A stretch of 64,000 nucleotides of DNA from Candidatus Nanohalococcus occultus (GTDB taxonomy: Archaea; Nanohalarchaeota; Nanosalinia; Nanosalinales; Nanosalinaceae), in assembly GCF_029207735.1 (NCBI RefSeq), contig NZ_CP104395.1, positions 884,352-948,351 of the forward strand, in the 5' to 3' direction. The stretch's first letter is position 1. Every line of letters begins with the position of its first letter. The position numbers and the translations under genes are program-made. The notes beneath the pieces were generated by a model. It did not search any database. It worked only from the letters and a program-made list of their open reading frames with translations, and was not told the DNA's origin. This document shows positions 16,473 to 25,049 of the stretch, piece after piece.

Positions 16473-18551
16473 TTACAAACCCCCATTAACTTCGGAAGGA
16501 TCGATAATACCGGAACAGGAATTGTAAATCGACTCGCCGACGTACCTGCCCGGGTCAGCTCCCTCCTCACATTTTTGCCCGGAGATATGTAAGATAAGAT
16601 CGGTTTCACCGTCCTCTTCGGCGCTTATTATAGAGTACTGCTCCCAGTTACCTTGCTCTATGTCTCCGTCCATATCCGGATCAAGCCGCCGCCATTTTGA
16701 CTCGCTGAAACCTGTAGCGTTTCTCATACCGAAGTTACTGAGCGATACCGCCACATCACCTTCCTCTACAACTCCCCGTGTGATCGAACCCATAGTCGGA
16801 TCCTGCCAGTCCTCTCCGGAAACAATCGTACAGCCTCCGTAAGAATCAACTCCCGTACAAGTAGTCTTGTAACTGTAATCCGGATTACTATCATTGAAAT
16901 CAACAGTCACCAGCCGAGGGCATTCCATCTGACTACACGCACCTTGCGCATTCACGTTAAAGTTATCTAACGGCTCTTTTTCTGATACCGTGTAGTTAGC
17001 GCGGACTCTGTACGCCAAAGTCTCTCCTGTGCGGCTTATCTGATCCAAACTATCCTCATCCAGTAGCATACGGCATCCTAGAAGTGGAGGAGTATTGCTT
17101 TCAGAGTACCAGTAATCAATGTTTCCAATCTCCGGCTGGTAGACGACTCTGTTCTCAACTTCTTCCTTTAACGTCATCCTATCACCTGGCTCAAGATTAT
17201 TGAAAGAACAGGAACTTGAGACACCGCGCGTATAACGAGAGTTGATGACCTCAACCCCTTTAATACGGTATCTGATGCCCGAATCATCAGTCTCCGTGAA
17301 AACATCCATTCCAAACGGCACAGGACTGCGACCACCGCTTTCTGTAAATGTTACAGGCGATTTAACGTTTACTGCTGCGCTTACAGGAGTGTCTGGAGCT
17401 TTAGATGGTTGAACTTCCTGCTTTATGTTTTCCTCAAGCATGTAATCTCTTGACATCGCATTAAACGTAACACGGCCTCCAGAATAGTAATCATACCTTA
17501 AACGAAGCATTATTCTACGATTTTCACCTAGAGCTGGCTGAAGCATCTCACAAGACTTGTAAGTAAGCGCAGAATTGTTTTTATACCTCAATCCATACTC
17601 CTCATGGTCTTTTACAGCTGTTTCCTCGATGAAATCCTCGTTAAGATCCATGAAACCTGATCCGGCGGTCGTTCCTTTCCTGATATCATCGCTCCTGCCA
17701 TCGCCATCGACATCCGAGTTACCGAGATGTAACCAGCCGGTATCACAGTACGGGTTATCTACCCCGCGATCTCCGTCGATAACCTTGATACGGTATATGA
17801 CGTCCTGAGCATCGATACCTTTACCGCCCTCCATATCGTTAGAGACCGTAAAACCGACAGGGATCGAGCTATCACGCGCCCTATACGACACATCTATGGA
17901 ATCACCGTTGCCAACCCGGAAATTCTCAATCTCCAAGCCGTAACTCTGCCCTACTTCCTGTGCGCCCGGTCGCTGATCGGCCTGCCGCTGACGCATACAG
18001 CCTGGACCCTCTATGAAACACATCAACGACTCAATCGGACCACGGACCTCATTAGAAACCTCCTGAACAGTATCAGACTCCCCTGCCAAACGGTCGTCGG
18101 CCTGATCCAGACCAAACCCTGCGTAAGCCGTTAACGGATTATCCGTTACCAGACCTGCCGCCGAGGCAACTGTCGGAACAACCGCCAAAAGCACACCTAT
18201 AACTACAACAGCAGTTACCCCACGGACAAGCCATTTCAAAGCCGGAGAACCATCCTCGCTCCTTAAATTATCGAAACCTACGTTATTAGCCGTATCTGAG
18301 CTTTTAGAGCTTGTAGGATCCATAAGATTCTTATCAAGCGTAGGATTATTATCGCGAATTTCTGCGCTTTCAAATACATCTATAAAACCTCCAGAAAGCA
18401 ACCTGACGACGTTCCGGTCAACAGCATTCGGTAAAAGAAGAAATATTATTTGAATCATATTCAATCTCCCTATATCTAGCGGTTTAGCGCCCGTGGCTTT
18501 CATGAAATTCACTAAGAACTGCGGCACAATATCGAGACCTTTCAGTTCCAT
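16473..18551 (-). CDS. Large membrane-anchored ectoprotein, Cys-rich
   Basis: 692 aa. The first 60 residues are amphipathic/hydrophobic, residues about 105-130 form one TM helix (VTAVVVIGVLLAVVP), and the rest is an extracellular beta-rich region with about ten Cys and a C-terminus with further Cys. Two segments resemble the lipoprotein modules (VNVKSPVTFTESGGRSPVPF compared with the SSGP/NSGGP openings). No catalytic motif recognised. The in-frame sequence upstream of ATG 18551 stays open for 37 codons, looks coding, and lacks a usual start codon back to the preceding gene's end (see findings). Confidence 0.75.
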   Translation of the reverse strand: MELKGLDIVPQFLVNFMKATGAKPLDIGRLNMIQIIFLLLPNAVDRNVVRLLSGGFIDVFESAEIRDNNPTLDKNLMDPTSSKSSDTANNVGFDNLRSEDGSPALKWLVRGVTAVVVIGVLLAVVPTVASAAGLVTDNPLTAYAGFGLDQADDRLAGESDTVQEVSNEVRGPIESLMCFIEGPGCMRQRQADQRPGAQEVGQSYGLEIENFRVGNGDSIDVSYRARDSSIPVGFTVSNDMEGGKGIDAQDVIYRIKVIDGDRGVDNPYCDTGWLHLGNSDVDGDGRSDDIRKGTTAGSGFMDLNEDFIEETAVKDHEEYGLRYKNNSALTYKSCEMLQPALGENRRIMLRLRYDYYSGGRVTFNAMSRDYMLEENIKQEVQPSKAPDTPVSAAVNVKSPVTFTESGGRSPVPFGMDVFTETDDSGIRYRIKGVEVINSRYTRGVSSSCSFNNLEPGDRMTLKEEVENRVVYQPEIGNIDYWYSESNTPPLLGCRMLLDEDSLDQISRTGETLAYRVRANYTVSEKEPLDNFNVNAQGACSQMECPRLVTVDFNDSNPDYSYKTTCTGVDSYGGCTIVSGEDWQDPTMGSITRGVVEEGDVAVSLSNFGMRNATGFSESKWRRLDPDMDGDIEQGNWEQYSIISAEEDGETDLILHISGQKCEEGADPGRYVGESIYNSCSGIIDPSEVNGGL

Positions 18552-18651
18552 GATGCCTAATAAGAACCCTGCTGTTTCCTGATCAAAAAACGGGATAGGA
18601 ATACACCAGAAAAGATCGCCCAGCCGGTCTTTAATCCAACTTGAAATAGTA

Positions 18652-19782
18652 TCACTCCACCATTTCCGAGTTTACTCTGAAGTTTTCAAGTTCGAAGCTT
18701 CCATCGCTCCGGATTTCAAGAGAGTTCATGTCGTTTAGCTCAGAGTTGACTTCTATACGGTTTTCTCCATTACTTGGCGTGATGTTGTACTGTCGGTCGT
18801 TAAGTTCAAGGCTCATCGATCGCGGAGAACCAAGAAGACCAGTGTAATCAAAGCTGATCTGTTCGACCGTGTTGTTTCTTTCCGCATAATTTAGCTCGGA
18901 CTGTGTAAGCTCGAACACTTCGTTTATGTTAACTTCCTGTGTTGATCCGAGGTACTGTACAGTTAGAGCTGCGTTTTCTATGTCGTAGCTGGCTTCTCCA
19001 TCGGTTTTGAACTTGACTGTGTTTATTCCGTTACGTAGCTCTGCGTTCTGCGGTGTTATATTCACTGTCTGTGTGCTTCGGACCGATGAGAATTCATAGA
19101 GCTTGTTGTCGTTCACGTATACTTCAAGAGGTTCTGTTATGACCGAGTTTGCGATGTTAAAGCTTATCTGTCCGTTTACATAGTCTTGAAGTTCGTAGCC
19201 ATACATTTGGAAGGTATCGACGTGGTCGTTGAATTTTCTGTCGTTTACTCGGACCTGTAAGTCTTCTATCCGATATTCTGTTGAGGAGAAGAATCCTCCT
19301 TTTGTAGTACCTATTTTGATTGTATTATCCCCGTTTTTCAGGACGCCTTCTGGTATTCGGATTTCAGGCGTTGCTTCCGTTACTAGCGGGTTCGAAAACA
19401 CTCGTTGGCCGTTGGCTTCGACGTATAATGCGCCGTACCCTTCTTTCCCGAGGACTTCGAAGCTTACTGTTCCGCCTCGGGGCTGTGTTCCGTTGTAATC
19501 GAACTCAAGGCTCTGGGAGGAAAGCAACTCTGCGCTTACAGTTTCATCGTCACGTCTTTCGACTAGTATGTCGCCTCGGCCTTCTCCGACGCTGAAGCTT
19601 CCGAATGCGGATGTGCGAGAGGCCGGTTTCGCGTTTCCTAGTTCGCCGTAGTTTCTCTCTAGAAATACAATGTCTTCTGTAGTCCTCTGTTGTTGGTCTA
19701 GATTTACTGCTTCTGATGCTACGAATACTAGGCCGAATACTGCGAGACCTACCGCTATAACTGCGCCGAACTCCTGTCCCAT
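18652..19782 (-). CDS. Membrane-anchored ectoprotein with tandem beta domains
   Basis: 376 aa. A short N-terminus MGQEFGAV is followed by a single hydrophobic helix (about residues 7-25), then an entirely beta-type extracellular part: a jelly-roll-like domain with GTVSFEVLGKEGYGALYVEANGQ and repeats of the phrase VNDNKLYEF / LELNDRQYNI with NGENRIEV / RNGINTVKF turns, as in carbohydrate-binding sandwiches. The N-terminal helix directly after a short polar leader resembles type IV pilin-like or bitopic anchors. It precedes the 692-aa gene and may be linked with it. Confidence 0.75.
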   Translation of the reverse strand: MGQEFGAVIAVGLAVFGLVFVASEAVNLDQQQRTTEDIVFLERNYGELGNAKPASRTSAFGSFSVGEGRGDILVERRDDETVSAELLSSQSLEFDYNGTQPRGGTVSFEVLGKEGYGALYVEANGQRVFSNPLVTEATPEIRIPEGVLKNGDNTIKIGTTKGGFFSSTEYRIEDLQVRVNDRKFNDHVDTFQMYGYELQDYVNGQISFNIANSVITEPLEVYVNDNKLYEFSSVRSTQTVNITPQNAELRNGINTVKFKTDGEASYDIENAALTVQYLGSTQEVNINEVFELTQSELNYAERNNTVEQISFDYTGLLGSPRSMSLELNDRQYNITPSNGENRIEVNSELNDMNSLEIRSDGSFELENFRVNSEMVE

Positions 19783-19833
19783 AATTTTTCAGAGGTTCGC
19801 AGGTTTTTATTGTTAGCCAGCTCATTCTCAGAT

Positions 19834-20820
19834 ATGAAACTACTGAAAACCAATCGAGGAGACGGTTACGCCAGGATACGTGTGGAAAATGAAGACGATC
19901 TCTGGCAGCTTGAAGGCATTATAGGCAAGGGAGACCGGGTCCGGGCGCTCACTCAGCGAACCAAGATCGATGGACGGGAGAAAAAAACCTTGAACCTGAC
20001 AGTTCGAGCGGAGAAAATAGAGTTACAGAACGACCGACTCCGGGTTACCGGGGAGATCCAGCAGGCCGGAGAGGAAGTCGAACACGGCTACCACACCCTG
20101 AATATTGAAGACGACGATGAGTTCGAACTCTGGAAAGACTTTTCCGATAGCGAGTGGGAGCATTTGAAGGAAGCCGAGGCCAAACAGTCCTACGAAGTTC
20201 TTTTCTGTATAGTTGAATCCGGTCAGGCCGATCTCTACCTGGTAAGAGAATCGGGAGTTCAGGACCTCTCGAAGCTAAGTGAAAACGTTCCCGGGAAGAT
20301 GTATGGCGACCAGAAAGAAGGAAGTTTCCGCAACGAGTTAAAGCAGGTCTTGGAAAGAAGCGGAAAAGAAGTCGATAACCTCGTCCTGGCAGGCCCTGGA
20401 TTCGAAAAACAGAAGATCTACGATCTTTTGAAACAAGAAATACAGCAGAAAACCCTGGTCCAAGACACCTCGGTTACCGGGCAAACCGGTTTCCAGGAGG
20501 CTGTAAAGCGCGGAGCGTTAAAACAGGTCGTGGAAGGCTCCCGGATAGAAGAGGAGACAAATGACCTAGAAGAGTTTTTCGATGAGTTACGCGGCGATGG
20601 AAACGCAGATTACGGCGTCGAGCGAATAAAGGAGCTTGCGGAAATGGGAGCGGTAGAAAAACTCCTGATAACAGTTCCAACCTTCAGAGACAACCAAGAA
20701 CTCGTCAAAAAAGTCGAACAAGCCGGCGGATCGGTAAAAAGAGTTCACACAGATCACGAACCCGGCGAACGCCTCGAGAACCTGGGAGGAGCGGCCGCAC
20801 TCCTACGTTTCAAGCCTTAA
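19834..20820 (+). CDS. pelA: Pelota (mRNA surveillance, ribosome rescue)
   Basis: 328 aa from ATG 19834. Pelota recognises stalled ribosomes with aEF1A/ABCE1 and triggers subunit splitting. The three eRF1-like parts are visible: an N-terminal Sm-like domain (MKLLKTNRGDGYARIRVENEDDLW), a central domain containing LVLAGPGFEKQKIYDLL, and a C-terminal domain with GAVEKLLITVP and the ending GGAAALLRF. It lacks the GGQ peptide-release motif of aRF1, as expected. Slightly shorter than usual (about 345). Ends overlap the convergent htrA by 4 nt. Confidence 0.95.
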   Translation: MKLLKTNRGDGYARIRVENEDDLWQLEGIIGKGDRVRALTQRTKIDGREKKTLNLTVRAEKIELQNDRLRVTGEIQQAGEEVEHGYHTLNIEDDDEFELWKDFSDSEWEHLKEAEAKQSYEVLFCIVESGQADLYLVRESGVQDLSKLSENVPGKMYGDQKEGSFRNELKQVLERSGKEVDNLVLAGPGFEKQKIYDLLKQEIQQKTLVQDTSVTGQTGFQEAVKRGALKQVVEGSRIEEETNDLEEFFDELRGDGNADYGVERIKELAEMGAVEKLLITVPTFRDNQELVKKVEQAGGSVKRVHTDHEPGERLENLGGAAALLRFKP

Positions 20821-21938
20821 CGTTCTGAACGAGCAGCAAGCGTCAACGGAACCTCAACCCGCTGCCCATCACGCACCACAGTCATGTTAACCGTCTGACC
20901 TACCTCCGTCTCAACCGCCAGATACTGTAGGATATCGTTTATCCCGCCGACTTCTCTGTCGTTTATAGCAACTATGACATCGCCTCCGATAACCATTTGA
21001 CGCTCATTAATGTCTGTGGTCTGGTTGCCGGCTCGGAGACCTGCTTGATCAGCCGGGCTTCCTTCGACAACATCAAGAACCAGGAAACCGCGCGTATCCT
21101 CTAAATCCATTTTATTAGCTATCTCCGAGTTCACATCTATGCCTTCCACTCCTATCCACGGATGATCGAACTCTCCTTCCTCTATCATCTGAGGCACGAT
21201 ATTTTTAACCGAGCTAACCGGTATGGCGAATCCTACTCCGGAGAAAGTACCTGTATTGGTTTCTATCGCCGTGTTTACACCTATAACCTTACCTTCTGCG
21301 TTCAAAAGAGGTCCTCCAGAGTTACCAGGGTTGATCGCGGCATCTGTCTGTAAAACATTTGGTATGGAGAAACCTCCCTGTACCGGAAGAGTTCTGCCTT
21401 TCTGCGAGACAATTCCAGCCGTCATTGTGCCAGGAAGTCCAAATGGATTCCCTATAGCAACGGTAGGCTGGCCTACATCCACTGTTGAGAGATTTCCTAG
21501 CTCAAGAGGCTCAAGGTTTCGTCTTGAAACCTTCAAGACAGCTAGATCGCTGTAAGGGTCGGCTCCAATTTTTCGAGCATTGAATGCGCGTCCGCTGGAA
21601 AATACGACTTCCACACTGTCCGCGTTATCTACTACGTGTTCATTTGTTACAATATAACCATTTTCTGTGTACACAAAACCGCTTCCCTGTGCCTGTGCGT
21701 CTCCGTAAGCTCTTATTGACACAACCGAGCCTTCTACATCTTCAAATATATGGGAAAATCCCTGTGAGTCATTATAATGTATTACCTTCGTTGTTTTCGA
21801 GTCCTCGAACCTGTCTTCAAGTCGATCCATCTGCTGTTGGGCATGTACGTAAGCGACTGTGCCGCCTGCTACAGCTCCTAAGAGCAGCAAGATGGAGGCG
21901 ATAGCGAAAAAACTTTGATCAGATTCACGGAGATTCAT
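20817..21938 (-). CDS. HtrA/DegP-type serine protease with PDZ domain
   Basis: 373 aa. An N-terminal signal-anchor helix (residues 10-30) places the protease outside the membrane. Trypsin-like domain with triad His101 (TNEHVV), Asp131 (YSDLAVL) and Ser207 (NPGNSGGP), followed by one PDZ domain (about 275-365; RGFLVLDVVEGSPADQAGL, GDVIVAIND). All catalytic residues are intact. The role would be quality control or processing of exported proteins, fitting the many surface proteins nearby. Divergent from the 22009 gene across 70 bp. Confidence 0.93.
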   Translation of the reverse strand: MNLRESDQSFFAIASILLLLGAVAGGTVAYVHAQQQMDRLEDRFEDSKTTKVIHYNDSQGFSHIFEDVEGSVVSIRAYGDAQAQGSGFVYTENGYIVTNEHVVDNADSVEVVFSSGRAFNARKIGADPYSDLAVLKVSRRNLEPLELGNLSTVDVGQPTVAIGNPFGLPGTMTAGIVSQKGRTLPVQGGFSIPNVLQTDAAINPGNSGGPLLNAEGKVIGVNTAIETNTGTFSGVGFAIPVSSVKNIVPQMIEEGEFDHPWIGVEGIDVNSEIANKMDLEDTRGFLVLDVVEGSPADQAGLRAGNQTTDINERQMVIGGDVIVAINDREVGGINDILQYLAVETEVGQTVNMTVVRDGQRVEVPLTLAARSER

Positions 21939-22008
21939 ACCGTCTTATTCTGGCTTAACGGTTTTAACTCCCGCGGATTTATTTAACAGTCCATAGATCT
22001 AGTTAACT

Positions 22009-22389
22009 GTGAAGCTAAAATCGCTTGCTTTCGAACTGACTCCTCTAGGGAAGGCCGATAAGGAAGTCAGAGGTTTTCTGAAAAAGAGGCTTGCGGAACA
22101 TCAGATGGAGCGGTACCGGGACGCATTAACCCATTACCGGCATATGAAAGCTATTCAGGCCAGTCTGAAGACTCTTTTCTACGCAAGTATTATAACCTCT
22201 GTAGCAGCCACTGTCGGCTTGGAGAGCGAAGCCAGTGTTGTAGAGCGACTTGCGTCGTATTTAGGTACGACAGCGATATTCGTACTGTTTGCTATAACCA
22301 GCTACATCACTATGATACGTAAGGAAAACTATCATGTACAGAGAGAGATTTTAATAGCTGAAGCTGCGACTTCATCGCTTGACAGTTAA
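22009..22389 (+). CDS. Two-TM membrane protein of unknown function
   Basis: 126 aa, GTG start at 22009. A basic cytoplasmic N-terminal helix region, two TM helices (about residues 55-70 and 85-103) with a short loop, and a cytoplasmic tail. A possible TATA element (TTTATTTAA near 21977-21985) lies about 28 nt upstream, consistent with a leaderless GTG start. No family recognised. Ends in a 4-nt overlap with the convergent nuclease gene. Confidence 0.65.
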   Translation: MKLKSLAFELTPLGKADKEVRGFLKKRLAEHQMERYRDALTHYRHMKAIQASLKTLFYASIITSVAATVGLESEASVVERLASYLGTTAIFVLFAITSYITMIRKENYHVQREILIAEAATSSLDS

Positions 22390-22889
22390 TTACAGCTCCA
22401 GACTCCTCTATTATTCAACTTTGCTCTGGTCTGGGCTTCAAGAAACAGAGATCTCTGTTTGAAACGCGACTCGTAGACCCGAGCGTAACCTTCTTCCACT
22501 AGCATGTAGTTAAAAGACGTTGAGCGATTCTCAACGTAGAGATAACCCAGTAGTCGGCCGTAAGTTCCGCGCTCGCCGTTGTGAGCCAATCTGACTTCCT
22601 GAGCTTCCAGTTTCTTTGCTTTCCTCGATGCTTTTTCCGCCCAGTTTGACAGACAGCGTCTGCCTTCTTCGGTATCAGGCACGTTGAACTCTTCAGGAGA
22701 TACTTCAGTATGTATTTCAGGAGTATCGACGCCTATAAGCCGGACAGTCTCCACAGATCCGTTGAAACGGACATCAACAGTGTCGCCATCAGCTACGTCG
22801 ACAACAGTGGCTTCCTGGCTTGCTATACAGCCAGACGCCATTACTAGTAACGCGATTAAAGCTATCTGAGTTCGTGACAGTGGCGGCAC
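22386..22889 (-). CDS. Thermonuclease-like (SNase) lipoprotein
   Basis: 167 aa. Lipobox MASGC at residues 17-21, so it should be tethered outside the cell. The SNase domain is clear: VVDGDTV-like VVDVADGDTVDV, VRLIGVDTPEI (metal ligand Asp and catalytic Arg equivalent), RGTYGRLLGYLYV, and LVEEGYARVY. It would hydrolyse DNA or RNA in the medium, possibly for nucleotide scavenging, which suits the adjacent thymidine kinase. Its start overlaps the tdk 3' end by 28 nt. Confidence 0.88.
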   Translation of the reverse strand: MPPLSRTQIALIALLVMASGCIASQEATVVDVADGDTVDVRFNGSVETVRLIGVDTPEIHTEVSPEEFNVPDTEEGRRCLSNWAEKASRKAKKLEAQEVRLAHNGERGTYGRLLGYLYVENRSTSFNYMLVEEGYARVYESRFKQRSLFLEAQTRAKLNNRGVWSCN

Positions 22890-23425
22890 CTCGCCTCGTA
22901 GGATTCTTCTGCTCCCACAAGTATTGTCGGAGAGTCTTTCTCAGCAGGCTCTCCATCAACTAGACGTTGGTTTCTGGTGGCAACGCCACCGCATTTTACA
23001 CATACCGCATTCAGTTTCTCGACTTCTTCTGCGATAGCACAAAGCTTTGGTAGTGGCGGGAACGGCTCTCCACGGAACGTCTGGTCAGTTCCTGCTAATA
23101 TAACGCGTTTTCCTCCCTCTGCGAGGTTCTGGCATACCTCTACAAGTTCATCCGGGAAGAAGTTAGCTTCATCGATGATTACGACATCTTCCTTGAGGTC
23201 TTCGAAGTTTTCAGCGAGATCTTCTTCCGGTTCCAGAACTTCGGCTTCCAGGCTTCTTCCGACATGTGAGCTGATCTTTTCTTCCTCGTATCGGTCATCG
23301 ATCGAAGGTTTGAACGCTTTGATGGAGTTGCCTGCGATCTCGGCGCGTTCAGCTCTTGAGATAAGCTCCCGGGTTTTACCTGAAAACATCGCTCCTGTAA
23401 TCACTTCTATTCGTCCAGAGGACAT
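22862..23425 (-). CDS. tdk: Thymidine kinase, type II
   Basis: 187 aa from ATG 23425. Salvage enzyme phosphorylating thymidine with ATP. P-loop GAMFSGKT (residues 11-18), Walker B/base DEANFF, and a zinc site formed by CVKCGG and a later CRHC. Length and order match bacterial/archaeal type II TK. The frame is open five codons upstream with a TTG, but the ATG gives the standard family N-terminus. The gene pairs with an exported nuclease immediately downstream, a plausible scavenging unit. Confidence 0.93.
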   Translation of the reverse strand: MSSGRIEVITGAMFSGKTRELISRAERAEIAGNSIKAFKPSIDDRYEEEKISSHVGRSLEAEVLEPEEDLAENFEDLKEDVVIIDEANFFPDELVEVCQNLAEGGKRVILAGTDQTFRGEPFPPLPKLCAIAEEVEKLNAVCVKCGGVATRNQRLVDGEPAEKDSPTILVGAEESYEARCRHCHELR

Positions 23426-23464
23426 CAAGCTAAAGATCAAAGCGCAGAGTTAACAAAGTTTCAC

Positions 23465-24202
23465 TCAGCCCAAAGCCGGTTTTATCAGTACTATCGCATA
23501 CATAACCGCGACACCAGTGAAAAATGATACCGCGAGATAGAAGTTGTTCAAGTGGTGTTCTTTGATCTCCGGGAAAAGATCGGTTCCTCCAATGTAGATC
23601 AAAGATCCGATCGCAACAGGCAGCAGAACCGATTCAACAACCGCCGATCCCTGGAAAAGCAAAACCACTCCTCCACCGAGAAGCATGAAAACACCGACAC
23701 CGAAATTGAAAAGAAGTGCCTCCCTTTCGCTAAAACCACCGGTTACAAGCGTAGCGAAGTCCCCGATCTCCTTTGGAATCTTGTGAAGTATTATGCCGAT
23801 CGTTGCGACTATACCTGCCTGCGTTGAGATAACAAAACCTGAGGCGATTATTATGCCGTCGAAGATGTTGTGGATGGCGTCTCCGAACAAGACCATGTAA
23901 GAAAACGGCTCCTTGTCGCTTTCGCTGTGATGGCAGTGCCAGTGAATTATTTTTTCAAGGAAGAGCATTCCTCCGATCGTCGAAGCGATCGTCAGACCGG
24001 TCAAGCGCGTGAAACCATACTTGTTGATATACTTGAAAATTAGGTGAATAAAGACTCCACCGAAGATCGCTCCCGTGGATAAAGCAATCAGGTACGGCAG
24101 AACGGCCTCCCGCTTTTCCGGGTTAAAAGCAAGCAGAAAAGCTCCTAGAGTGGCTAAAAGACTGGTTAATATTATTGCCGTTACGGCTAGTGCTGCTACC
24201 AC
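23465..24202 (-). CDS. ZIP-family divalent metal transporter
   Basis: 245 aa, about eight TM helices. The metal path motifs of ZIP proteins are present: HNIFDG in TM4 and HKIPKEIGD in TM5, and the cytoplasmic loop before TM4 holds a His cluster (HWHCHHSE). It should import Zn2+, Fe2+ or Mn2+. A TATA-like element (TATAAAACC, minus strand near 24228) lies upstream of ATG 24202. Confidence 0.9.
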   Translation of the reverse strand: MVAALAVTAIILTSLLATLGAFLLAFNPEKREAVLPYLIALSTGAIFGGVFIHLIFKYINKYGFTRLTGLTIASTIGGMLFLEKIIHWHCHHSESDKEPFSYMVLFGDAIHNIFDGIIIASGFVISTQAGIVATIGIILHKIPKEIGDFATLVTGGFSEREALLFNFGVGVFMLLGGGVVLLFQGSAVVESVLLPVAIGSLIYIGGTDLFPEIKEHHLNNFYLAVSFFTGVAVMYAIVLIKPALG

Positions 24203-24266
24203 AAGTTTAACATTGAACTATAGGTTTTATAGAACAATCATTAGGCGAACATGAAGACGTATTGAG

Positions 24267-24356
24267 CGTCAGGGGCGGGATTTGAACCCGCGTGGGAGCA
24301 TACACCCCCAATGGCTTAGCAAGCCACCGCAATGGACCAGGCTATGCGACCCCGAC
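24267..24356 (-). tRNA. tRNA-Ser(GCU)
   Basis: Ninety-nt class II tRNA. The acceptor strands GTCGGGG and CCCTGAC pair with one G-U, discriminator G73, the T arm is GCGGG-TTCAAAT-CCCGC, the anticodon stem GTGGC/GCCAT closes loop TTGCTAA with anticodon GCT, and a long variable arm (TGGGGG...CTCCCA) is present, as expected for serine. CCA is not encoded. No intron seen. Confidence 0.95.
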
Positions 24357-24388
24357 TTGGTCTGCATCTACTTGTTTGGCAGTTAACT

Positions 24389-24399
24389 GTTTAAAATAC
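24389..24399 (-). promoter_or_regulatory. TATA box for tRNA-Ser
   Basis: Minus-strand GTATTTTAAAC lies about 35-40 nt upstream of the mature 5' end at 24356, leaving room for a short 5' leader removed by RNase P. Confidence 0.4.
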
Positions 24400-24432
24400 C
24401 TGTAGGCCGGAAGTGTTTTTCGGCCGCCGGGT

Positions 24433-24441
24433 TATATAAAA
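24433..24441 (+). promoter_or_regulatory. TATA box for the PRC-barrel gene
   Basis: TATATAAAA on the plus strand, a near-perfect archaeal box A. Its centre is about 41 nt before GTG 24478, giving a short leader. Confidence 0.55.
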
Positions 24442-24477
24442 TTCTGAACTCTAAAACTTGTTTAGAGGCCGAGATTC

Positions 24478-24750
24478 GTGACAGAGAACATCATTGACTT
24501 CTCCGACATTACAGAAAAAGACGTATTTACGAAAGAAGGATCGTACTGCGGCGAACTAAAGGATATAGAGATAAACATGGGGAAGTTCGGCGTCAGAGCC
24601 GTAGTTGTAGGTGCTAAGAAAGGTAGCTATCTTGCCCAGAAAGTCGGCGGGGCGAAAAACGTTGTTATTCCTTACCACATGGTTGAAGCCATCGACGATA
24701 TCGTGCTGATCAAGGATTTCCAGACAAGCGATGCTCAAAAGGAAGCGTAA
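24478..24750 (+). CDS. PRC-barrel domain protein, 90 aa
   Basis: GTG start at 24478 after a strong TATA box. The sequence follows the PRC-barrel pattern: DVFTKEGSYCGELKDIEI in the first strands, a Gly-rich turn, and VVIPYHMVEAIDDIVLIK at the end. Such small barrels in archaea are thought to bind RNA, membranes or division proteins; no specific role can be assigned. The stop is immediately followed by the ATG of a small membrane protein, so the two form an operon. Confidence 0.85.
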   Translation: MTENIIDFSDITEKDVFTKEGSYCGELKDIEINMGKFGVRAVVVGAKKGSYLAQKVGGAKNVVIPYHMVEAIDDIVLIKDFQTSDAQKEA

Positions 24751-25041
24751 ATGGTTTTACAGTCCGCTACCGGATTAGCTTACGAAATCGTACAGGCAAC
24801 CTGGAGGACCGCAACATTACTTGTACCTGTTTTCCTGACCTCCAAACTAAGTATTTATTATCTGAGAGAGAGCTATGATAGTTTAGAAGAAGCGTTGTCC
24901 GATAGTTCAAGAGAGTTCGTAGCAGTTCTGGCGTTGATAGGGACTCTTTCAGTCCTGACAGACATGGCGGTTCCTCGTTTCAAGCTAATAGGAGATATTA
25001 TAGCAGTGCTTTACTTTGGATTTCTTTTCTGGAAGTTTTGA
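24751..25041 (+). CDS. Small membrane protein, 96 aa
   Basis: Starts directly after the PRC-barrel stop codon (TAAATG). Hydrophobic stretches near residues 18-32, 56-72 and 78-94 suggest three TM helices with a short acidic loop (SYDSLEEALSDSSRE). Unknown family. The strict coupling suggests it works with the PRC-barrel protein at the membrane. Confidence 0.65.
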   Translation: MVLQSATGLAYEIVQATWRTATLLVPVFLTSKLSIYYLRESYDSLEEALSDSSREFVAVLALIGTLSVLTDMAVPRFKLIGDIIAVLYFGFLFWKF

Positions 25042-25049
25042 TCTGGGAT

